Positions 1-8,598 of a stretch of 64,000 nucleotides of DNA are shown here, piece after piece. This DNA is from an uncultured Rhodobacterales bacterium. GTDB taxonomy: Bacteria; Pseudomonadota; Alphaproteobacteria; Rhodobacterales; Rhodobacteraceae. Location of the stretch: positions 42,032 to 106,031 of the forward strand of contig CAIQOV010000003.1 in the NCBI GenBank assembly GCA_903873585.1, written 5' to 3'. Made by a program: the position numbers and the translations under genes. Each line of letters starts with the position of its first letter. The first letter of the stretch is position 1. The notes beneath the pieces were generated by a model, which did not search any database, had not been told where the DNA came from, and saw only the letters and a program-made list of their open reading frames with translations.

Positions 1-858
1 TTCGAAGACCTGTTTGGCGACTTTATGGGCCGTGGCGGCCAAGGCGCCCAAGGCGGGCGGCGCAGCAGGGCGCAGCGTGGGTCAGACCTGCGCTATAACC
101 TGCGCGTATCCTTGGAAGAAAGCTTTAAGGGCGTTCAAAAGACCATCACCGTGCCAAGTTCGGTCGCCTGCGACGTGTGCAGCGGCACGGGGGCCGAAGG
201 CGGGGCCGAACCTGTCACCTGCCCGACCTGTTCGGGCATGGGCAAAGTGCGCGCGCAACAAGGCTTCTTCACCGTGGAACGCACCTGCCCCACCTGCGCG
301 GGCGCGGGGCAGACGATCAAGAACCCCTGCAAAGCCTGCGGCGGCGCGGGGCGCACCGAAAAAGAGCGCTCTTTGTCGGTTAACATTCCCGCAGGCGTTG
401 AAACCGGCACCCGCATTCGCCTTTCGGGCGAGGGTGAGGCCGGTATGCGCGGCGGGCCGACGGGTGACTTGTACATCTTCATCGAAACCCGCGATCACCC
501 GATCTTTCAACGCGACGGGGTGAACCTGTTCTGCCGCGTGCCCGTGTCGATGATCACCGCCGCCTTGGGGGGCGAGGTGGAAGTGCCCACGATTGATGGC
601 GGCAAAAGTCGCGTCAAAGTGCCTGCTGGCACGCAAACCGGCAAGCAACTGCGCCTGCGCGGCAAGGGCATGCCCGCGCTGCGCGGTGGCGGGGCGGGGG
701 ATATGATGATTGAACTGGCCGTTGAAACGCCGGTGAACCTGACGCCCAAGCAAAAAGAACTGCTGGAAGAGTTTGAAAAGCTGGGCGCAGACAACAATCC
801 GGAAGGATCGTCGTTCTTCGCCAAGGTCAAAGGCTTTTGGGACGGGATGAAAAGCTAA
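1..858 (+). CDS. dnaJ: Chaperone DnaJ, 3' part (5' end outside window)
   Basis: Hsp40 co-chaperone that stimulates DnaK ATPase and delivers unfolded substrates; cytoplasmic. The frame is open from base 1, so the J domain and most of the Gly/Phe linker lie upstream of the window. The zinc-binding domain is complete at about 169-352, with four CxxCxGxG repeats: [24 protein letters not shown] and CKACGGAG. It is followed by the two C-terminal beta domains that bind substrate. The J-less CbpA class lacks these zinc repeats, so this is type I DnaJ. An ATG at 25 is internal, not a start. A strong terminator follows the stop. dnaK is expected just upstream, but that is inference. Confidence 0.96.
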   Translation, partial: FEDLFGDFMGRGGQGAQGGRRSRAQRGSDLRYNLRVSLEESFKGVQKTITVPSSVACDVCSGTGAEGGAEPVTCPTCSGMGKVRAQQGFFTVERTCPTCAGAGQTIKNPCKACGGAGRTEKERSLSVNIPAGVETGTRIRLSGEGEAGMRGGPTGDLYIFIETRDHPIFQRDGVNLFCRVPVSMITAALGGEVEVPTIDGGKSRVKVPAGTQTGKQLRLRGKGMPALRGGGAGDMMIELAVETPVNLTPKQKELLEEFEKLGADNNPEGSSFFAKVKGFWDGMKS

Positions 859-881
859 GCTTTTCTGCCCGCTACAGTGCC

Positions 882-921
882 ACAAACGCCGCACCCTTCA
901 GGGCTGCGGCGTTTGTTTTTT
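882..921 (+). terminator. Rho-independent terminator of dnaJ
   Basis: A perfect 12-bp stem (ACAAACGCCGCA at 882-893 paired with 905-916) is followed directly by a run of T (916-921). The apical part can pair further (CCC-TTCA-GGG). It starts 24 bases after the dnaJ stop. Confidence 0.93.
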
Positions 922-969
922 GCAGATCTGTTAACGCTTTTTTCACCACCCCCATGCCACATTTCCCGC

Positions 970-1737
970 ATGGCACCCAATGGCTTTCACGAACCGCCGC
1001 TTCCGCTTTTCCCCCGCAAGGGGGCAGAGGATGAGGCGTTTACCGCCGTCGTTCCCGCAAAACTGCCCTCGTATATCTCTGACCACCGCAAACGCCTGCG
1101 CGACCGCTTTATGGCGGGGGGTGCGGCGGCTTTACCCGATTACGAGCTGCTGGAACTGCTGCTGTTCCGCGCCATCCCGCGCCAAGATGTCAAACCGCTC
1201 GCCCATCTGCTGCTGGACACGTTCGGCGATTTTAACCACGTTATTTCAGCCAGCCCGCAACGCTTGGCCATGGTCAAAGGCGTGGGCGACGCCGTTATTC
1301 AGGAACTTAAGATCGTCGAGGCCGCAGCGGGCCGCCTGATGCGCGGGCGGGTGTTGAACAAGCCGGTTCTCACCTCGTGGAGCGCGCTGCTCGATTATTG
1401 CCAAACTGTCATGGCCCACCGCGAAACCGAACAATTCCGCATTCTGTTCCTAGACCGCAAAAACACCCTAATCGCCGATGAGGCGCAATCTGACGGCACG
1501 GTCGATCATGTGCCCGTCTACCCGCGCGAAGTGGTGAAACGCGCGCTGGAACTGAACGCCTCGGCGGTGATCTTGGTGCACAACCACCCCTCGGGCGATC
1601 CCACGCCGTCACAGGCCGATATTTCCGTGACCCTACAGGTGCAAGACGCCGCCAACGCACTGGGAATCGTGCTGCACGACCACCTGATCATCGGCAAATC
1701 ACAGCAATTGTCGTTCAAGGCGCAGGGGTATCTTTAG
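970..1737 (+). CDS. radC: RadC family protein (JAB/MPN+ domain)
   Basis: About 255 aa. The N-terminal half has a helix-hairpin-helix type region (GVGDAVIQELK). The C-terminal half has the JAMM metalloprotease-like motif HNHPSGDPTPSQAD (about 1580-1620), diagnostic of RadC/YeeS. Despite the name, the family has no proven role in DNA repair in most bacteria; the molecular activity is unknown. An earlier ATG at 877 lies inside the dnaJ terminator, so the ATG at 970 is preferred. The gene forms the chromosomal flank of the island that begins 15 bases after its stop. Confidence 0.9.
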   Translation: MAPNGFHEPPLPLFPRKGAEDEAFTAVVPAKLPSYISDHRKRLRDRFMAGGAAALPDYELLELLLFRAIPRQDVKPLAHLLLDTFGDFNHVISASPQRLAMVKGVGDAVIQELKIVEAAAGRLMRGRVLNKPVLTSWSALLDYCQTVMAHRETEQFRILFLDRKNTLIADEAQSDGTVDHVPVYPREVVKRALELNASAVILVHNHPSGDPTPSQADISVTLQVQDAANALGIVLHDHLIIGKSQQLSFKAQGYL

Positions 1738-1752
1738 GCGGGAAACAAAAGT

Positions 1753-1814
1753 AAAAGCCGCGCAACCCCTTTGGATTGCACGGCTTTCTTTGCGATATTG
1801 GTGCCCAGAAGAGG
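1753..1814 (+). repeat. Left attachment-site copy (tRNA-Leu 3' end plus terminator)
   Basis: This 62-bp stretch repeats at 13430-13491 in the same orientation with one mismatch (T1772 versus C13449). Allowing a second mismatch it extends to 1746-1814 and 13423-13491. Its last 16 bases (TGGTGCCCAGAAGAGG) equal the 3' end of the tRNA-Leu gene with CCA, read from the other strand. The rest equals the tRNA terminator hairpin. Identity stops abruptly after 1814. Confidence 0.93.
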
Positions 1815-1967
1815 TAAAGAAGCACCATATAGGAACACTATCAGGTTCTATTGGGCACAATCACAAAGCATCGACTAAGGCTCATAGCGCCCATTTCCTT
1901 GTATTATTGGCGTTTTCCTACTTTCAATCTGTCTCAGCCAAGCTTACTGTCGAAGGTGGACAATGAG

Positions 1968-3176
1968 GTGGATAGATTGGCTGCTCATTCGCTGAACAAG
2001 TTGACCGCCTTGGAGGTCAAAGCCGCAGGCACCGGCAAGTACTGCGACGGTGGCGGCCTGTGGCTGATAAAGCGCGCAGATGGTGGTGGACAGTGGATGC
2101 TGCGGATCACCGTTCACGGGCGGCGACGGGAAATGGGCCTTGGGTCTGTTCAGGACGTGTCCTTGAAGGATGCCCGCACCTTAGCCGCCAAGTGGCGTAG
2201 CATTGCCGCATCAGAGGTCGACCCGATCAAACAGCGAGAAAAGGAACGCCGCGAAGCCTTGCGCAACCTCCACCTTCTTAAGGATGTTGCAGTCGATGCC
2301 TTTGAAAGCCGCAAGGCCCAGTTAAAGGGTGATGGGGAGGCTGGGCGCTGGTTTTCCCCGATCCGCCTTTACATCTTGCCAAAATTGGGTCGGATGCCGG
2401 TGGCCGAGATCGACCAAACCGACATTCGCGACACACTTGCCCCAATTTGGCACACCAAGGCCGAAACCGCAAAGAAGGCGCTTAACCGTTTGGCGATCTG
2501 CATGAAGCATGCAGCCGCACTGGGCCTCGATGTCGACCTGCAAGCGGCTGAAAAGGCCCGTGCGCTGTTGGGCAAGCAACGCCACAAGCCAGAGAACGTA
2601 CCGTCCCTACCATGGCAGGAAGTCCCCGCCTTCTATGACGCTCTAGGCGATGGTTCGATCACCCATCTAGCCCTTCGGCTGCTGATCTTAACAGGGGTGC
2701 GGTCTGCACCGCTACGCTTCTTGCATCTTGACCAGATCAACGGCGACGTTTGGACCATCGACGGTGAAAAGATGAAGGGTCCACGCGATGCTACCCCAGA
2801 TTTTCGCGTCCCGTTGTGTGTCGAGGCGCTTGAGGTGATAGAACAGGCAAAACCACTTGCACGTGATGGCTTTCTTTTTCCCAGCGTGCGCAAGGGCGTG
2901 ATCAGCGACATGACAATGAGCCGCCTGATGGAACGCATGAACATGGAGGCACGCCCACATGGCTTTCGCACAAGCTTGCGCAACTGGATCGCTGAGACGA
3001 CAGACACTCCCCACGAGGTTGCAGAAAGCTGCCTGTCACATGTTGTTGGTGGCACCGTGGAAAGGGCCTATCGCCGCACGGACTTTCTCGAACAAAGACG
3101 AATACTTATGGGGCGCTGGGCTAAGCATGTGACCGGAAAGAATAGCTCCGTGGTCCAATTGATTCGTGGGGCCTGA
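1968..3176 (+). CDS. Tyrosine site-specific integrase (P4-like)
   Basis: Catalyses insertion and excision of the island at the tRNA 3' end. The N-terminal region (LNKLTALEVKAAGTGKYCDG) is the arm-binding domain of P4-type integrases. The C-terminal catalytic domain shows the Arg in TGVRSAPL, the HGFRTSLRNW box (H-x-x-R), and a final LSH...ERAYRR segment with the nucleophilic Tyr. All key residues are present, so it may be active. The frame is open back to 1851, but those first ~39 codons do not resemble the family. GTG 1968 or TTG 1977 (preceded by GAGGTGG) is more likely. The gene begins about 150 bases inside the left att copy. Confidence 0.93.
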   Translation: MDRLAAHSLNKLTALEVKAAGTGKYCDGGGLWLIKRADGGGQWMLRITVHGRRREMGLGSVQDVSLKDARTLAAKWRSIAASEVDPIKQREKERREALRNLHLLKDVAVDAFESRKAQLKGDGEAGRWFSPIRLYILPKLGRMPVAEIDQTDIRDTLAPIWHTKAETAKKALNRLAICMKHAAALGLDVDLQAAEKARALLGKQRHKPENVPSLPWQEVPAFYDALGDGSITHLALRLLILTGVRSAPLRFLHLDQINGDVWTIDGEKMKGPRDATPDFRVPLCVEALEVIEQAKPLARDGFLFPSVRKGVISDMTMSRLMERMNMEARPHGFRTSLRNWIAETTDTPHEVAESCLSHVVGGTVERAYRRTDFLEQRRILMGRWAKHVTGKNSSVVQLIRGA

Positions 3177-3178
3177 GG

Positions 3179-3886
3179 ATGTTTTGCCCCGACGGATTCG
3201 AGACACTAGCGTCGACCTACCGCATGGTCGGCGACATCGCATTGCAATGGTCGCGCAAGCAGCCAAGGATTGAAGGGCGAAAACTCACCCAAGACATGAG
3301 TGAACCGGAAGCGACGAGGTGGGAAGCCTACCGCGAATGGCTTTGGGGTCGCTTCGTCAAGCGCACCGCAGGCCAATTGTTTGTAACATCTCCCGAGGGC
3401 AATGCCCTGAAACTAGACATCTACGCCGGAAACTTCTGGGTAAACCCTGAAGAAAAATTCCCTGATGATCCCATAGAGCAGCGGATACTTGCCAAAAAGA
3501 ATCTGGATGTGTTCTACGCGATCCGGCCCGAAACCTTCACGGTAGATGTGCACCACAGTCCGCCGGACAGTGACAGGCCAGACCTCAACAATTTGCTTCA
3601 AACTTGGCACGGGTGGCCAGTCTGTTGGAAGCCGCTGGCAAACCAAGGGTTGGAAGCTCTACTTTTTGATACTCCCGTAGCCCGCAAAAACGGAAACCGT
3701 CCGCCAAAACAAGAACCGATTAGAAAGCGCTTCCAAGAATTGTACCCCAATGGCAGGGGCAAGACGCATTGGGTTACCGTTACTTGTCTGCGCCGACGGC
3801 GCGCGGGTGCAGGGCCGTTTCATCATGGGGTCGGGCACGGAAAGTGGTACGGGTACTGTGACGGACACTTTGGGGAATACGTATAA
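3179..3886 (+). CDS. Hypothetical protein, integrase-associated, probably chimeric C-terminus
   Basis: No recognised family. It starts 2 bases after the integrase stop, so it is probably cotranscribed. The first ~195 residues read as a normal soluble protein (charged, with WEAYREWLWGRFV and FQELYPNGRGKTHW). The last ~35 residues are Arg/Gly/His rich and look out of frame. In the overlapping frame from about 3780 to the TGA at 3897-3899 there is a more protein-like stretch (DGARVQGRFIMGSGTESG). The simplest reading is that the original gene was cut near 3775 and joined to the tail of an unrelated gene. Confident only that a coding region exists. Confidence 0.5.
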   Translation: MFCPDGFETLASTYRMVGDIALQWSRKQPRIEGRKLTQDMSEPEATRWEAYREWLWGRFVKRTAGQLFVTSPEGNALKLDIYAGNFWVNPEEKFPDDPIEQRILAKKNLDVFYAIRPETFTVDVHHSPPDSDRPDLNNLLQTWHGWPVCWKPLANQGLEALLFDTPVARKNGNRPPKQEPIRKRFQELYPNGRGKTHWVTVTCLRRRRAGAGPFHHGVGHGKWYGYCDGHFGEYV

Positions 3887-3899
3887 GCTGCTGTTCTGA

Positions 3900-4398
3900 G
3901 GGCGAACTGCCTCATCGACGGCCCCAGCTGAGAGTGGTTCGACCCAGATCGATCAGCGGCCAGAGAAACGTCTTGTCGAAGCCAACTGTCTTGATCGTTA
4001 ACAGCAACGGCGCCGAGTTAAAACCGTCTTTGACATGGGCCAACCCCAGGATCGCTGGGTGGGCAGTCCTTGAATGAGACGCATACATTCAGGTCGCCAA
4101 AAAATTGAAATACCGGCTCGCATCGCGTGACTGATCCGCTTCCCAGACCCTTGAACCGATAAGGTCGCTGGCCTCGCATAAGGGTTGCACACAAATGGGA
4201 TGTCGTGTCTGGGACAAACTTATCCAACACTGTCGCCTCTGACCCCAAAAATCTTCGAACCATCACTCAAATTCTGGTAGATTTTTTTGTCGAATTCTGG
4301 GATGCGTTTCCCCAAGATGGTGAGTGAATAGGATCGGCTTGCCTCGTCTTATAACGGCGTGGATCCGTGCTCGCGTTGTTGTGTAGCAATTTTTTCAC
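3900..4398. other. Gene-free stretch between integrase module and transporter
   Basis: About 500 bases with no convincing coding region on either strand. The minus-strand frame at 4018-4266 has no recognisable family or start context. AT content rises toward 4270-4400 (a TTTTTTGTCGAATT-type stretch), where the promoter of the transporter genes should lie. No hairpin terminator or operator stands out. Confidence 0.5.
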
Positions 4399-4410
4399 TT
4401 GGGTGCCCTA

Positions 4411-5427
4411 ATGACGCGACCTTGCTTTCTGGTTATATTTGCTCTGAGCCTGTACTTGGTTAATCCAAGTCTGGCAGCTGCACAATTATCTTCGACCTGC
4501 CAAGCCGCCCTAACGGGCCAAAGGTTGACCGTCATTGTCCCAAACGCGGCTGGTGGCGGGTATGATATATATGGGCGGGCCTTGGCCGCAGTCCTGGATG
4601 ATATGGCTGGGGTGCAATCATCGGTGGTGAATATGCCGGCGGCAGGCGGTCTGGTGGCCTACACAACGTTGGCAGATTCAGGGCCGGACGAGTTGGTGGT
4701 GATGGTCAAAAATGCAACGGACCTTGTCGTTGCCGACATGCAAGACAGCACGGCGAAGTGGTCTGAACGCCTGCAAGCTATTGGCGTTTTCCATTCGGAA
4801 CCAAGTGCTTGGTTGGGCAAACCTGATCTGTCGCTTATGACAGTTCAGACCTTGGTTGCAGCGTCGGGGTCGACCAACGCAACGGTCGAGTTTGATTTGG
4901 GCGGTCAGGTGATTGGAAAAGAGATCAAGTTGATTACGGGATATGCGGGATCGAAAGATCTTGAGGCGGCAGTGCTGCGAGGAGAGGCGGACATAACATC
5001 GTTCGGTTTGACCTCGGCCTTGAAAGCCGCGAAGTCAGGCGATTTGAAAGTGCAGTTGGTGCTTGATGACAAGGCCAATCCGCAGGCACCTGGCGTGCCA
5101 TTTATTGCGGGCAGGGATGGTCTTGCGGCGTCTATCGCAAAAGATCTGCCGGAGGGCGAGCGCGCCAAGCGCATCGAGATGGCAGGCATTGTGAAAGATC
5201 TGACTTACGCGGTGCGCACAGTGTTTACCCATAGCAATCTGCGTCCCGATTTGAACACCTGTTTGACGCAAGCGGTAACAGATGCGATCCAAAGTCCGGC
5301 TTTTGCCGAAACATCGCAAGCGCAGGGTCGTGAAGTTGCGCCGATGGATCCCGCGGATGCGGCCAATTTGATGGCATCACAAAAGGCTTCTGCCGCTAAA
5401 TTTGCCGCGATGGTCGCGGCTCGGTGA
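4411..5427 (+). CDS. tctC: TctC/Bug-family periplasmic substrate-binding protein
   Basis: Solute receptor of a tripartite tricarboxylate transporter (TTT). The ATG at 4411 gives a Sec signal peptide (RPCFLVIFALSLYLVNPSLA, cleavage after AAA); an upstream TTG at 4399 would only add four residues. The mature N-terminus has the Bug signature (TVIVPNAAGGGYDIYGRALA) that forms the carboxylate-binding loop. The core and C-terminus are of usual length (338 aa). It overlaps or abuts the membrane component that follows, as in TTT operons. The substrate is unknown; Bug proteins commonly bind di- or tricarboxylates or aromatic acids. Located in the island. Confidence 0.85.
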   Translation: MTRPCFLVIFALSLYLVNPSLAAAQLSSTCQAALTGQRLTVIVPNAAGGGYDIYGRALAAVLDDMAGVQSSVVNMPAAGGLVAYTTLADSGPDELVVMVKNATDLVVADMQDSTAKWSERLQAIGVFHSEPSAWLGKPDLSLMTVQTLVAASGSTNATVEFDLGGQVIGKEIKLITGYAGSKDLEAAVLRGEADITSFGLTSALKAAKSGDLKVQLVLDDKANPQAPGVPFIAGRDGLAASIAKDLPEGERAKRIEMAGIVKDLTYAVRTVFTHSNLRPDLNTCLTQAVTDAIQSPAFAETSQAQGREVAPMDPADAANLMASQKASAAKFAAMVAAR

Positions 5428-5455
5428 GCGATCCCCTTTTAATACCGAGCAAGCC

Positions 5456-7438
5456 ATGATGTCTTATCTTTCGGCTCTGGCTGCGGGGGCCGGGAATGTC
5501 TTTTCTTGGCCAAATATCCTGGTTCCCATTCTGGGCACGCTGATCGCCATGTTCAGCTCTTTTTTGCCCGGTATAGGCGGCACAAGCCTTGCAGCTCTTA
5601 TGTTGCTTTTGACACTGCATTGGGACCCGGTTCAGGTCTTGCTTTTGTTTGGCGCATTGACGGGCGGCGCGACCTATATGGGGTCAGTGACGGCGATTTT
5701 GTTTAACATTCCCGGCAACGCTTCAAGTGCTGCGGCGATGCTGGATGGGCATGCCATGGCCCGACGGGGTTTGCCCCGCACGGCCATTGCTGCGGCGGCA
5801 ACGGCTTCGGCGGTTGGGTCGCTGATCGGGGTCGTCGTTCTGGTTGCTCTTTTGCCCATTGTGCGCCCGTTTATTCTGCAATTTGGGCCATTGGAGAAGC
5901 TATTGCTGGGAATCTGGGGGCTGACAACCATCGTGGCGCTGCCAACCCGTTCGACCAGCCGGGCCTTTGGGGCCGCTTTGCTGGGGCTGATGTTGGCTAT
6001 GGTTGGCAGTGATCCAACCACCGGTGCCCCACGGTGGACGTTTGGCAGCCTTGGCCTGTATGACGGCTTCAACACGGTTGTGGTTCTGTTGGGCTTTTTT
6101 ACCCTGTCAGAAGTCATGGCTTGGCGCACGCGTCTTTCCGTTTCCGCAGCAGCCACGTCTGGCGATATTCAAGACAGCACTTGGGCTGGCATTCGGTCTG
6201 TTTTCACCAATTTTGGCGTAACCTTGCGATCTTCGATCTTGGGCACCCTTGTGGGCATTATTCCGGGTGTCGGCGGCACCGTCGCAAGTTTTGTGGCCTA
6301 CGGTCAGGCGGTGCAGGCCACCAAGGGCGACCGCAGTGGTTTTGGCAAAGGCGATGTGCGCGGATTGATCGCACCCGAGGCGGCGGTCGATGCAAAGGAT
6401 GGCGGATCGTTGCTGCCAACCTTGGCCTTTGGTCTTCCGGGCAGCGAATCTGGCGTGATTTTGCTGTCGGTTCTGGTGATCCACGGATTTGTGCCGGGTT
6501 TGCCGATGCTGACCACGGACCTGTCCTTTTCTTTCACGCTGATCGTGGCCTTACTGCTGTCGAACATCTTGACTTCGGTGGTGGGGATCAGCTTGGCCCC
6601 GCTTCTTGCACGATTGACCAGACTGCGCATCGATCGCATCGTTTTGCCTGTTTTGATTGCAAGCCTTGTGACGGTTGTTCAGTTGAACGGGTCTGTTGAG
6701 GACATTTATTTTGCGCTGGGATTCGGCGTTTTGGGCTATCTTTTTGGTCAATTCGACTGGCCACGTATTCCTTTCGTGATTGCCTTTGTCTTGGGTCGTT
6801 TTCTTGAAAGTAACCTCGCCTTGGTGGTCCAGTTGGTGCAGGTTGGTCGGTTGAACGTGCTAGAACGCCCTGCTGCGTTGGGAGTTGCCGCTTTGGTTCT
6901 GATATCCTTGGTTTGGATGACACGAAAGGGCACGATCACGAGCAGGTCTCGGGCGGAAAAGGCCGAGCTTGGACTTGGTTTTCCGACCACGTTTGCTTTG
7001 GGTTTGACCTTACTTGCGGTCATTCTGGTCGTAACTGGCCTTCTTTCGCGCCCTGCATACGGCTACTATGCGATAGGCGTTGCCGTAACAGCCGCGTGCC
7101 TTTGCGCAATGATAACGCTAGGCCTGTATATACGTTTTAAAGTGCAAGGTTCAGGGCTTTCTTTGCCGGGCTTTCCGTTAGAGCACCGCTTGCCGCTTGC
7201 CCTGATGACTGTTTTGGGGCCCGGGATTTTTCTGTTTGGGCTTCCGATGGCCATCGGCGCTTTTACCGCTGCATGGTACTGCCGTTGGGAAAAATTGGAT
7301 CGAAGCATGACCTTGAAATCTGCGCTTGCGGGCGGCTTGGCTTTTGGGGTGACATGGATCTACTTAGATCGCTTCGCCATGGTAATCCTGCCGCCCCCAG
7401 CGATTTCATCCTTTGTTGGCAGCTTAGCTGATATGTGA
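5456..7438 (+). CDS. tctA: TctA-type membrane transporter with fused TctB-like C-terminus
   Basis: About 660 aa, while TctA alone is about 500 aa. Residues ~1-490 are a typical TctA: LVPILGTLIAMFSSFLPGIGG at the N-terminus, GGATYMGSVTAILFNIPGN, then LVGIIPGVGGTVASFVAYG with the duplicated pore motif and AFGLPGSESGVILL. The remaining ~170 residues contain further hydrophobic segments and end in a segment (GLPMAIGAFTAAWYCRWEKL) that resembles the small four-helix TctB subunit. No separate tctB is present, so I read this as a TctA-TctB fusion. Start: tandem ATGs at 5456/5459, 28 bases after the tctC stop; an upstream start would overlap tctC. Forms a two-gene transporter operon. Confidence 0.86.
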   Translation: MMSYLSALAAGAGNVFSWPNILVPILGTLIAMFSSFLPGIGGTSLAALMLLLTLHWDPVQVLLLFGALTGGATYMGSVTAILFNIPGNASSAAAMLDGHAMARRGLPRTAIAAAATASAVGSLIGVVVLVALLPIVRPFILQFGPLEKLLLGIWGLTTIVALPTRSTSRAFGAALLGLMLAMVGSDPTTGAPRWTFGSLGLYDGFNTVVVLLGFFTLSEVMAWRTRLSVSAAATSGDIQDSTWAGIRSVFTNFGVTLRSSILGTLVGIIPGVGGTVASFVAYGQAVQATKGDRSGFGKGDVRGLIAPEAAVDAKDGGSLLPTLAFGLPGSESGVILLSVLVIHGFVPGLPMLTTDLSFSFTLIVALLLSNILTSVVGISLAPLLARLTRLRIDRIVLPVLIASLVTVVQLNGSVEDIYFALGFGVLGYLFGQFDWPRIPFVIAFVLGRFLESNLALVVQLVQVGRLNVLERPAALGVAALVLISLVWMTRKGTITSRSRAEKAELGLGFPTTFALGLTLLAVILVVTGLLSRPAYGYYAIGVAVTAACLCAMITLGLYIRFKVQGSGLSLPGFPLEHRLPLALMTVLGPGIFLFGLPMAIGAFTAAWYCRWEKLDRSMTLKSALAGGLAFGVTWIYLDRFAMVILPPPAISSFVGSLADM

Positions 7439-7461
7439 GGATTGTCAGAGTTGACGCGGCA

Positions 7462-8598
7462 TCACGCTGTCAACAAGGTGCGACACGACTGAGAATCCTC
7501 GCCCTGCGAAACCGACTGATTTTTCCAAAGCCAATCCTGTGGCGTTCGCAGATGGGCTTCAAATGCCAAAGCAGCGGGCGTCTCAAAAAAATCACGCCGT
7601 GCCTGACGTTGGGAATCCACTGGCTCGTGTGTTTTAAAAAACACTGACATCGCGGCATTGCATTCAAACATGACAAAACAGTTTCGGTCAGGATCAATTC
7701 CCATATCCATGCCACAAAAATCCAAACCGGTCCGGCCGGGAACTTCGGCGCAAATGCGGGCGAAATGGGCGTTATCGTTCAGGCTATGAACCAGTTCTAA
7801 TTCGCGGTCTTGGAAGTTGCGGATGCTGTTTTCAGAGTCGTTATGAACTTTCCAGCCATTAGCGCCTTTAATGTGGCGAATGAAGAACTGCCCGCCAATG
7901 AACAAGACGCGCGCCTTTAAATACACCTGCTCTTGGGTTGCAAACTCGACAAACTGTGTCATGAAATGCGGTTGGCCGAACCATTGGGTATGCACGGCGG
8001 CGTCCCAGTCATCTGGTCTTTCAACCTTGATCAACCCTTGCCCCGTTTGCCCGGCGATAGGTCGCACCAATACGGGAAATTGAAATCCATGCTCGGCAAA
8101 GCACCGCTCAAACGAAGCGCGCGATTGTGCTTTGAACCGCACACACTGCGGAACCGTAAGACCAGTAATCCCCGCAAGCGCCTGTGAACTGAGATCGCGG
8201 CGCGAGCGGGCAATAGCGCGGGGATGGTTGAAGATGGGCACGCTGGGTGAAAAAGCCTCATCCAGCCAGATCAGAGCACTGCGATACTCATCCGCATCGG
8301 CACAGTGGTTGATAATCGAAGACGGGTTTCGCAGATGCGAGGGCAGCGGATGCGGATACCACAGCTGGTCGGCGGTGCGCGCAAGCTCTGTCTGCAGATC
8401 CATCGGCATAATTAGTCGGTTGGGAAACCCAGGTATGGGCTTGCCATCCTTGCCGATGCGCACCCGAACTTCTCTCTTGTCGGGCAGGGCAGAAAAGTTG
8501 ATGGGCCGCGCGGGTCGAACCAACTGCGGGCCGGTGTGGGCTGGGGGGGGTAAGGGCTTAGGCGATGTTTTCACACCCGATCGAGCGCGTTTTGTCAT
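7462..8598 (-). CDS. ATP-grasp-like ligase (paralogue A)
   Basis: About 378 aa. Residues ~185-360 resemble the ATP-grasp fold: FPVLVRPIAGQTGQGLIKV (the lysine-poor P-loop strand) and a metal/Mg-binding strand pair DFCGMDMGIDPDR then VMFECNAAMSVF with the Glu-x-Asn expected of ATP-grasp enzymes. ATP-grasp enzymes join a carboxylate to an amine or similar through an acyl phosphate. The start at 8598 gives a 4-bp ATGA overlap with the upstream gene; the longer frame to 8658 would overlap by 64 bp. It is the last gene of a three-gene operon and is clearly paralogous to its neighbour (shared IFNHPRA segment). The substrate is unknown; peptide or natural-product tailoring is a guess. Confidence 0.7.
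   Translation of the reverse strand: MTKRARSGVKTSPKPLPPPAHTGPQLVRPARPINFSALPDKREVRVRIGKDGKPIPGFPNRLIMPMDLQTELARTADQLWYPHPLPSHLRNPSSIINHCADADEYRSALIWLDEAFSPSVPIFNHPRAIARSRRDLSSQALAGITGLTVPQCVRFKAQSRASFERCFAEHGFQFPVLVRPIAGQTGQGLIKVERPDDWDAAVHTQWFGQPHFMTQFVEFATQEQVYLKARVLFIGGQFFIRHIKGANGWKVHNDSENSIRNFQDRELELVHSLNDNAHFARICAEVPGRTGLDFCGMDMGIDPDRNCFVMFECNAAMSVFFKTHEPVDSQRQARRDFFETPAALAFEAHLRTPQDWLWKNQSVSQGEDSQSCRTLLTA

Noticed and set aside
82..894. Long minus-strand frame opposite dnaJ
   Set aside because: It mirrors the codon bias of dnaJ, has no family features and runs through the terminator.
4018..4266. Minus-strand frame in the gap before tctC
   Set aside because: No recognisable family, weak start context, atypical composition; kept as a gene-free stretch.
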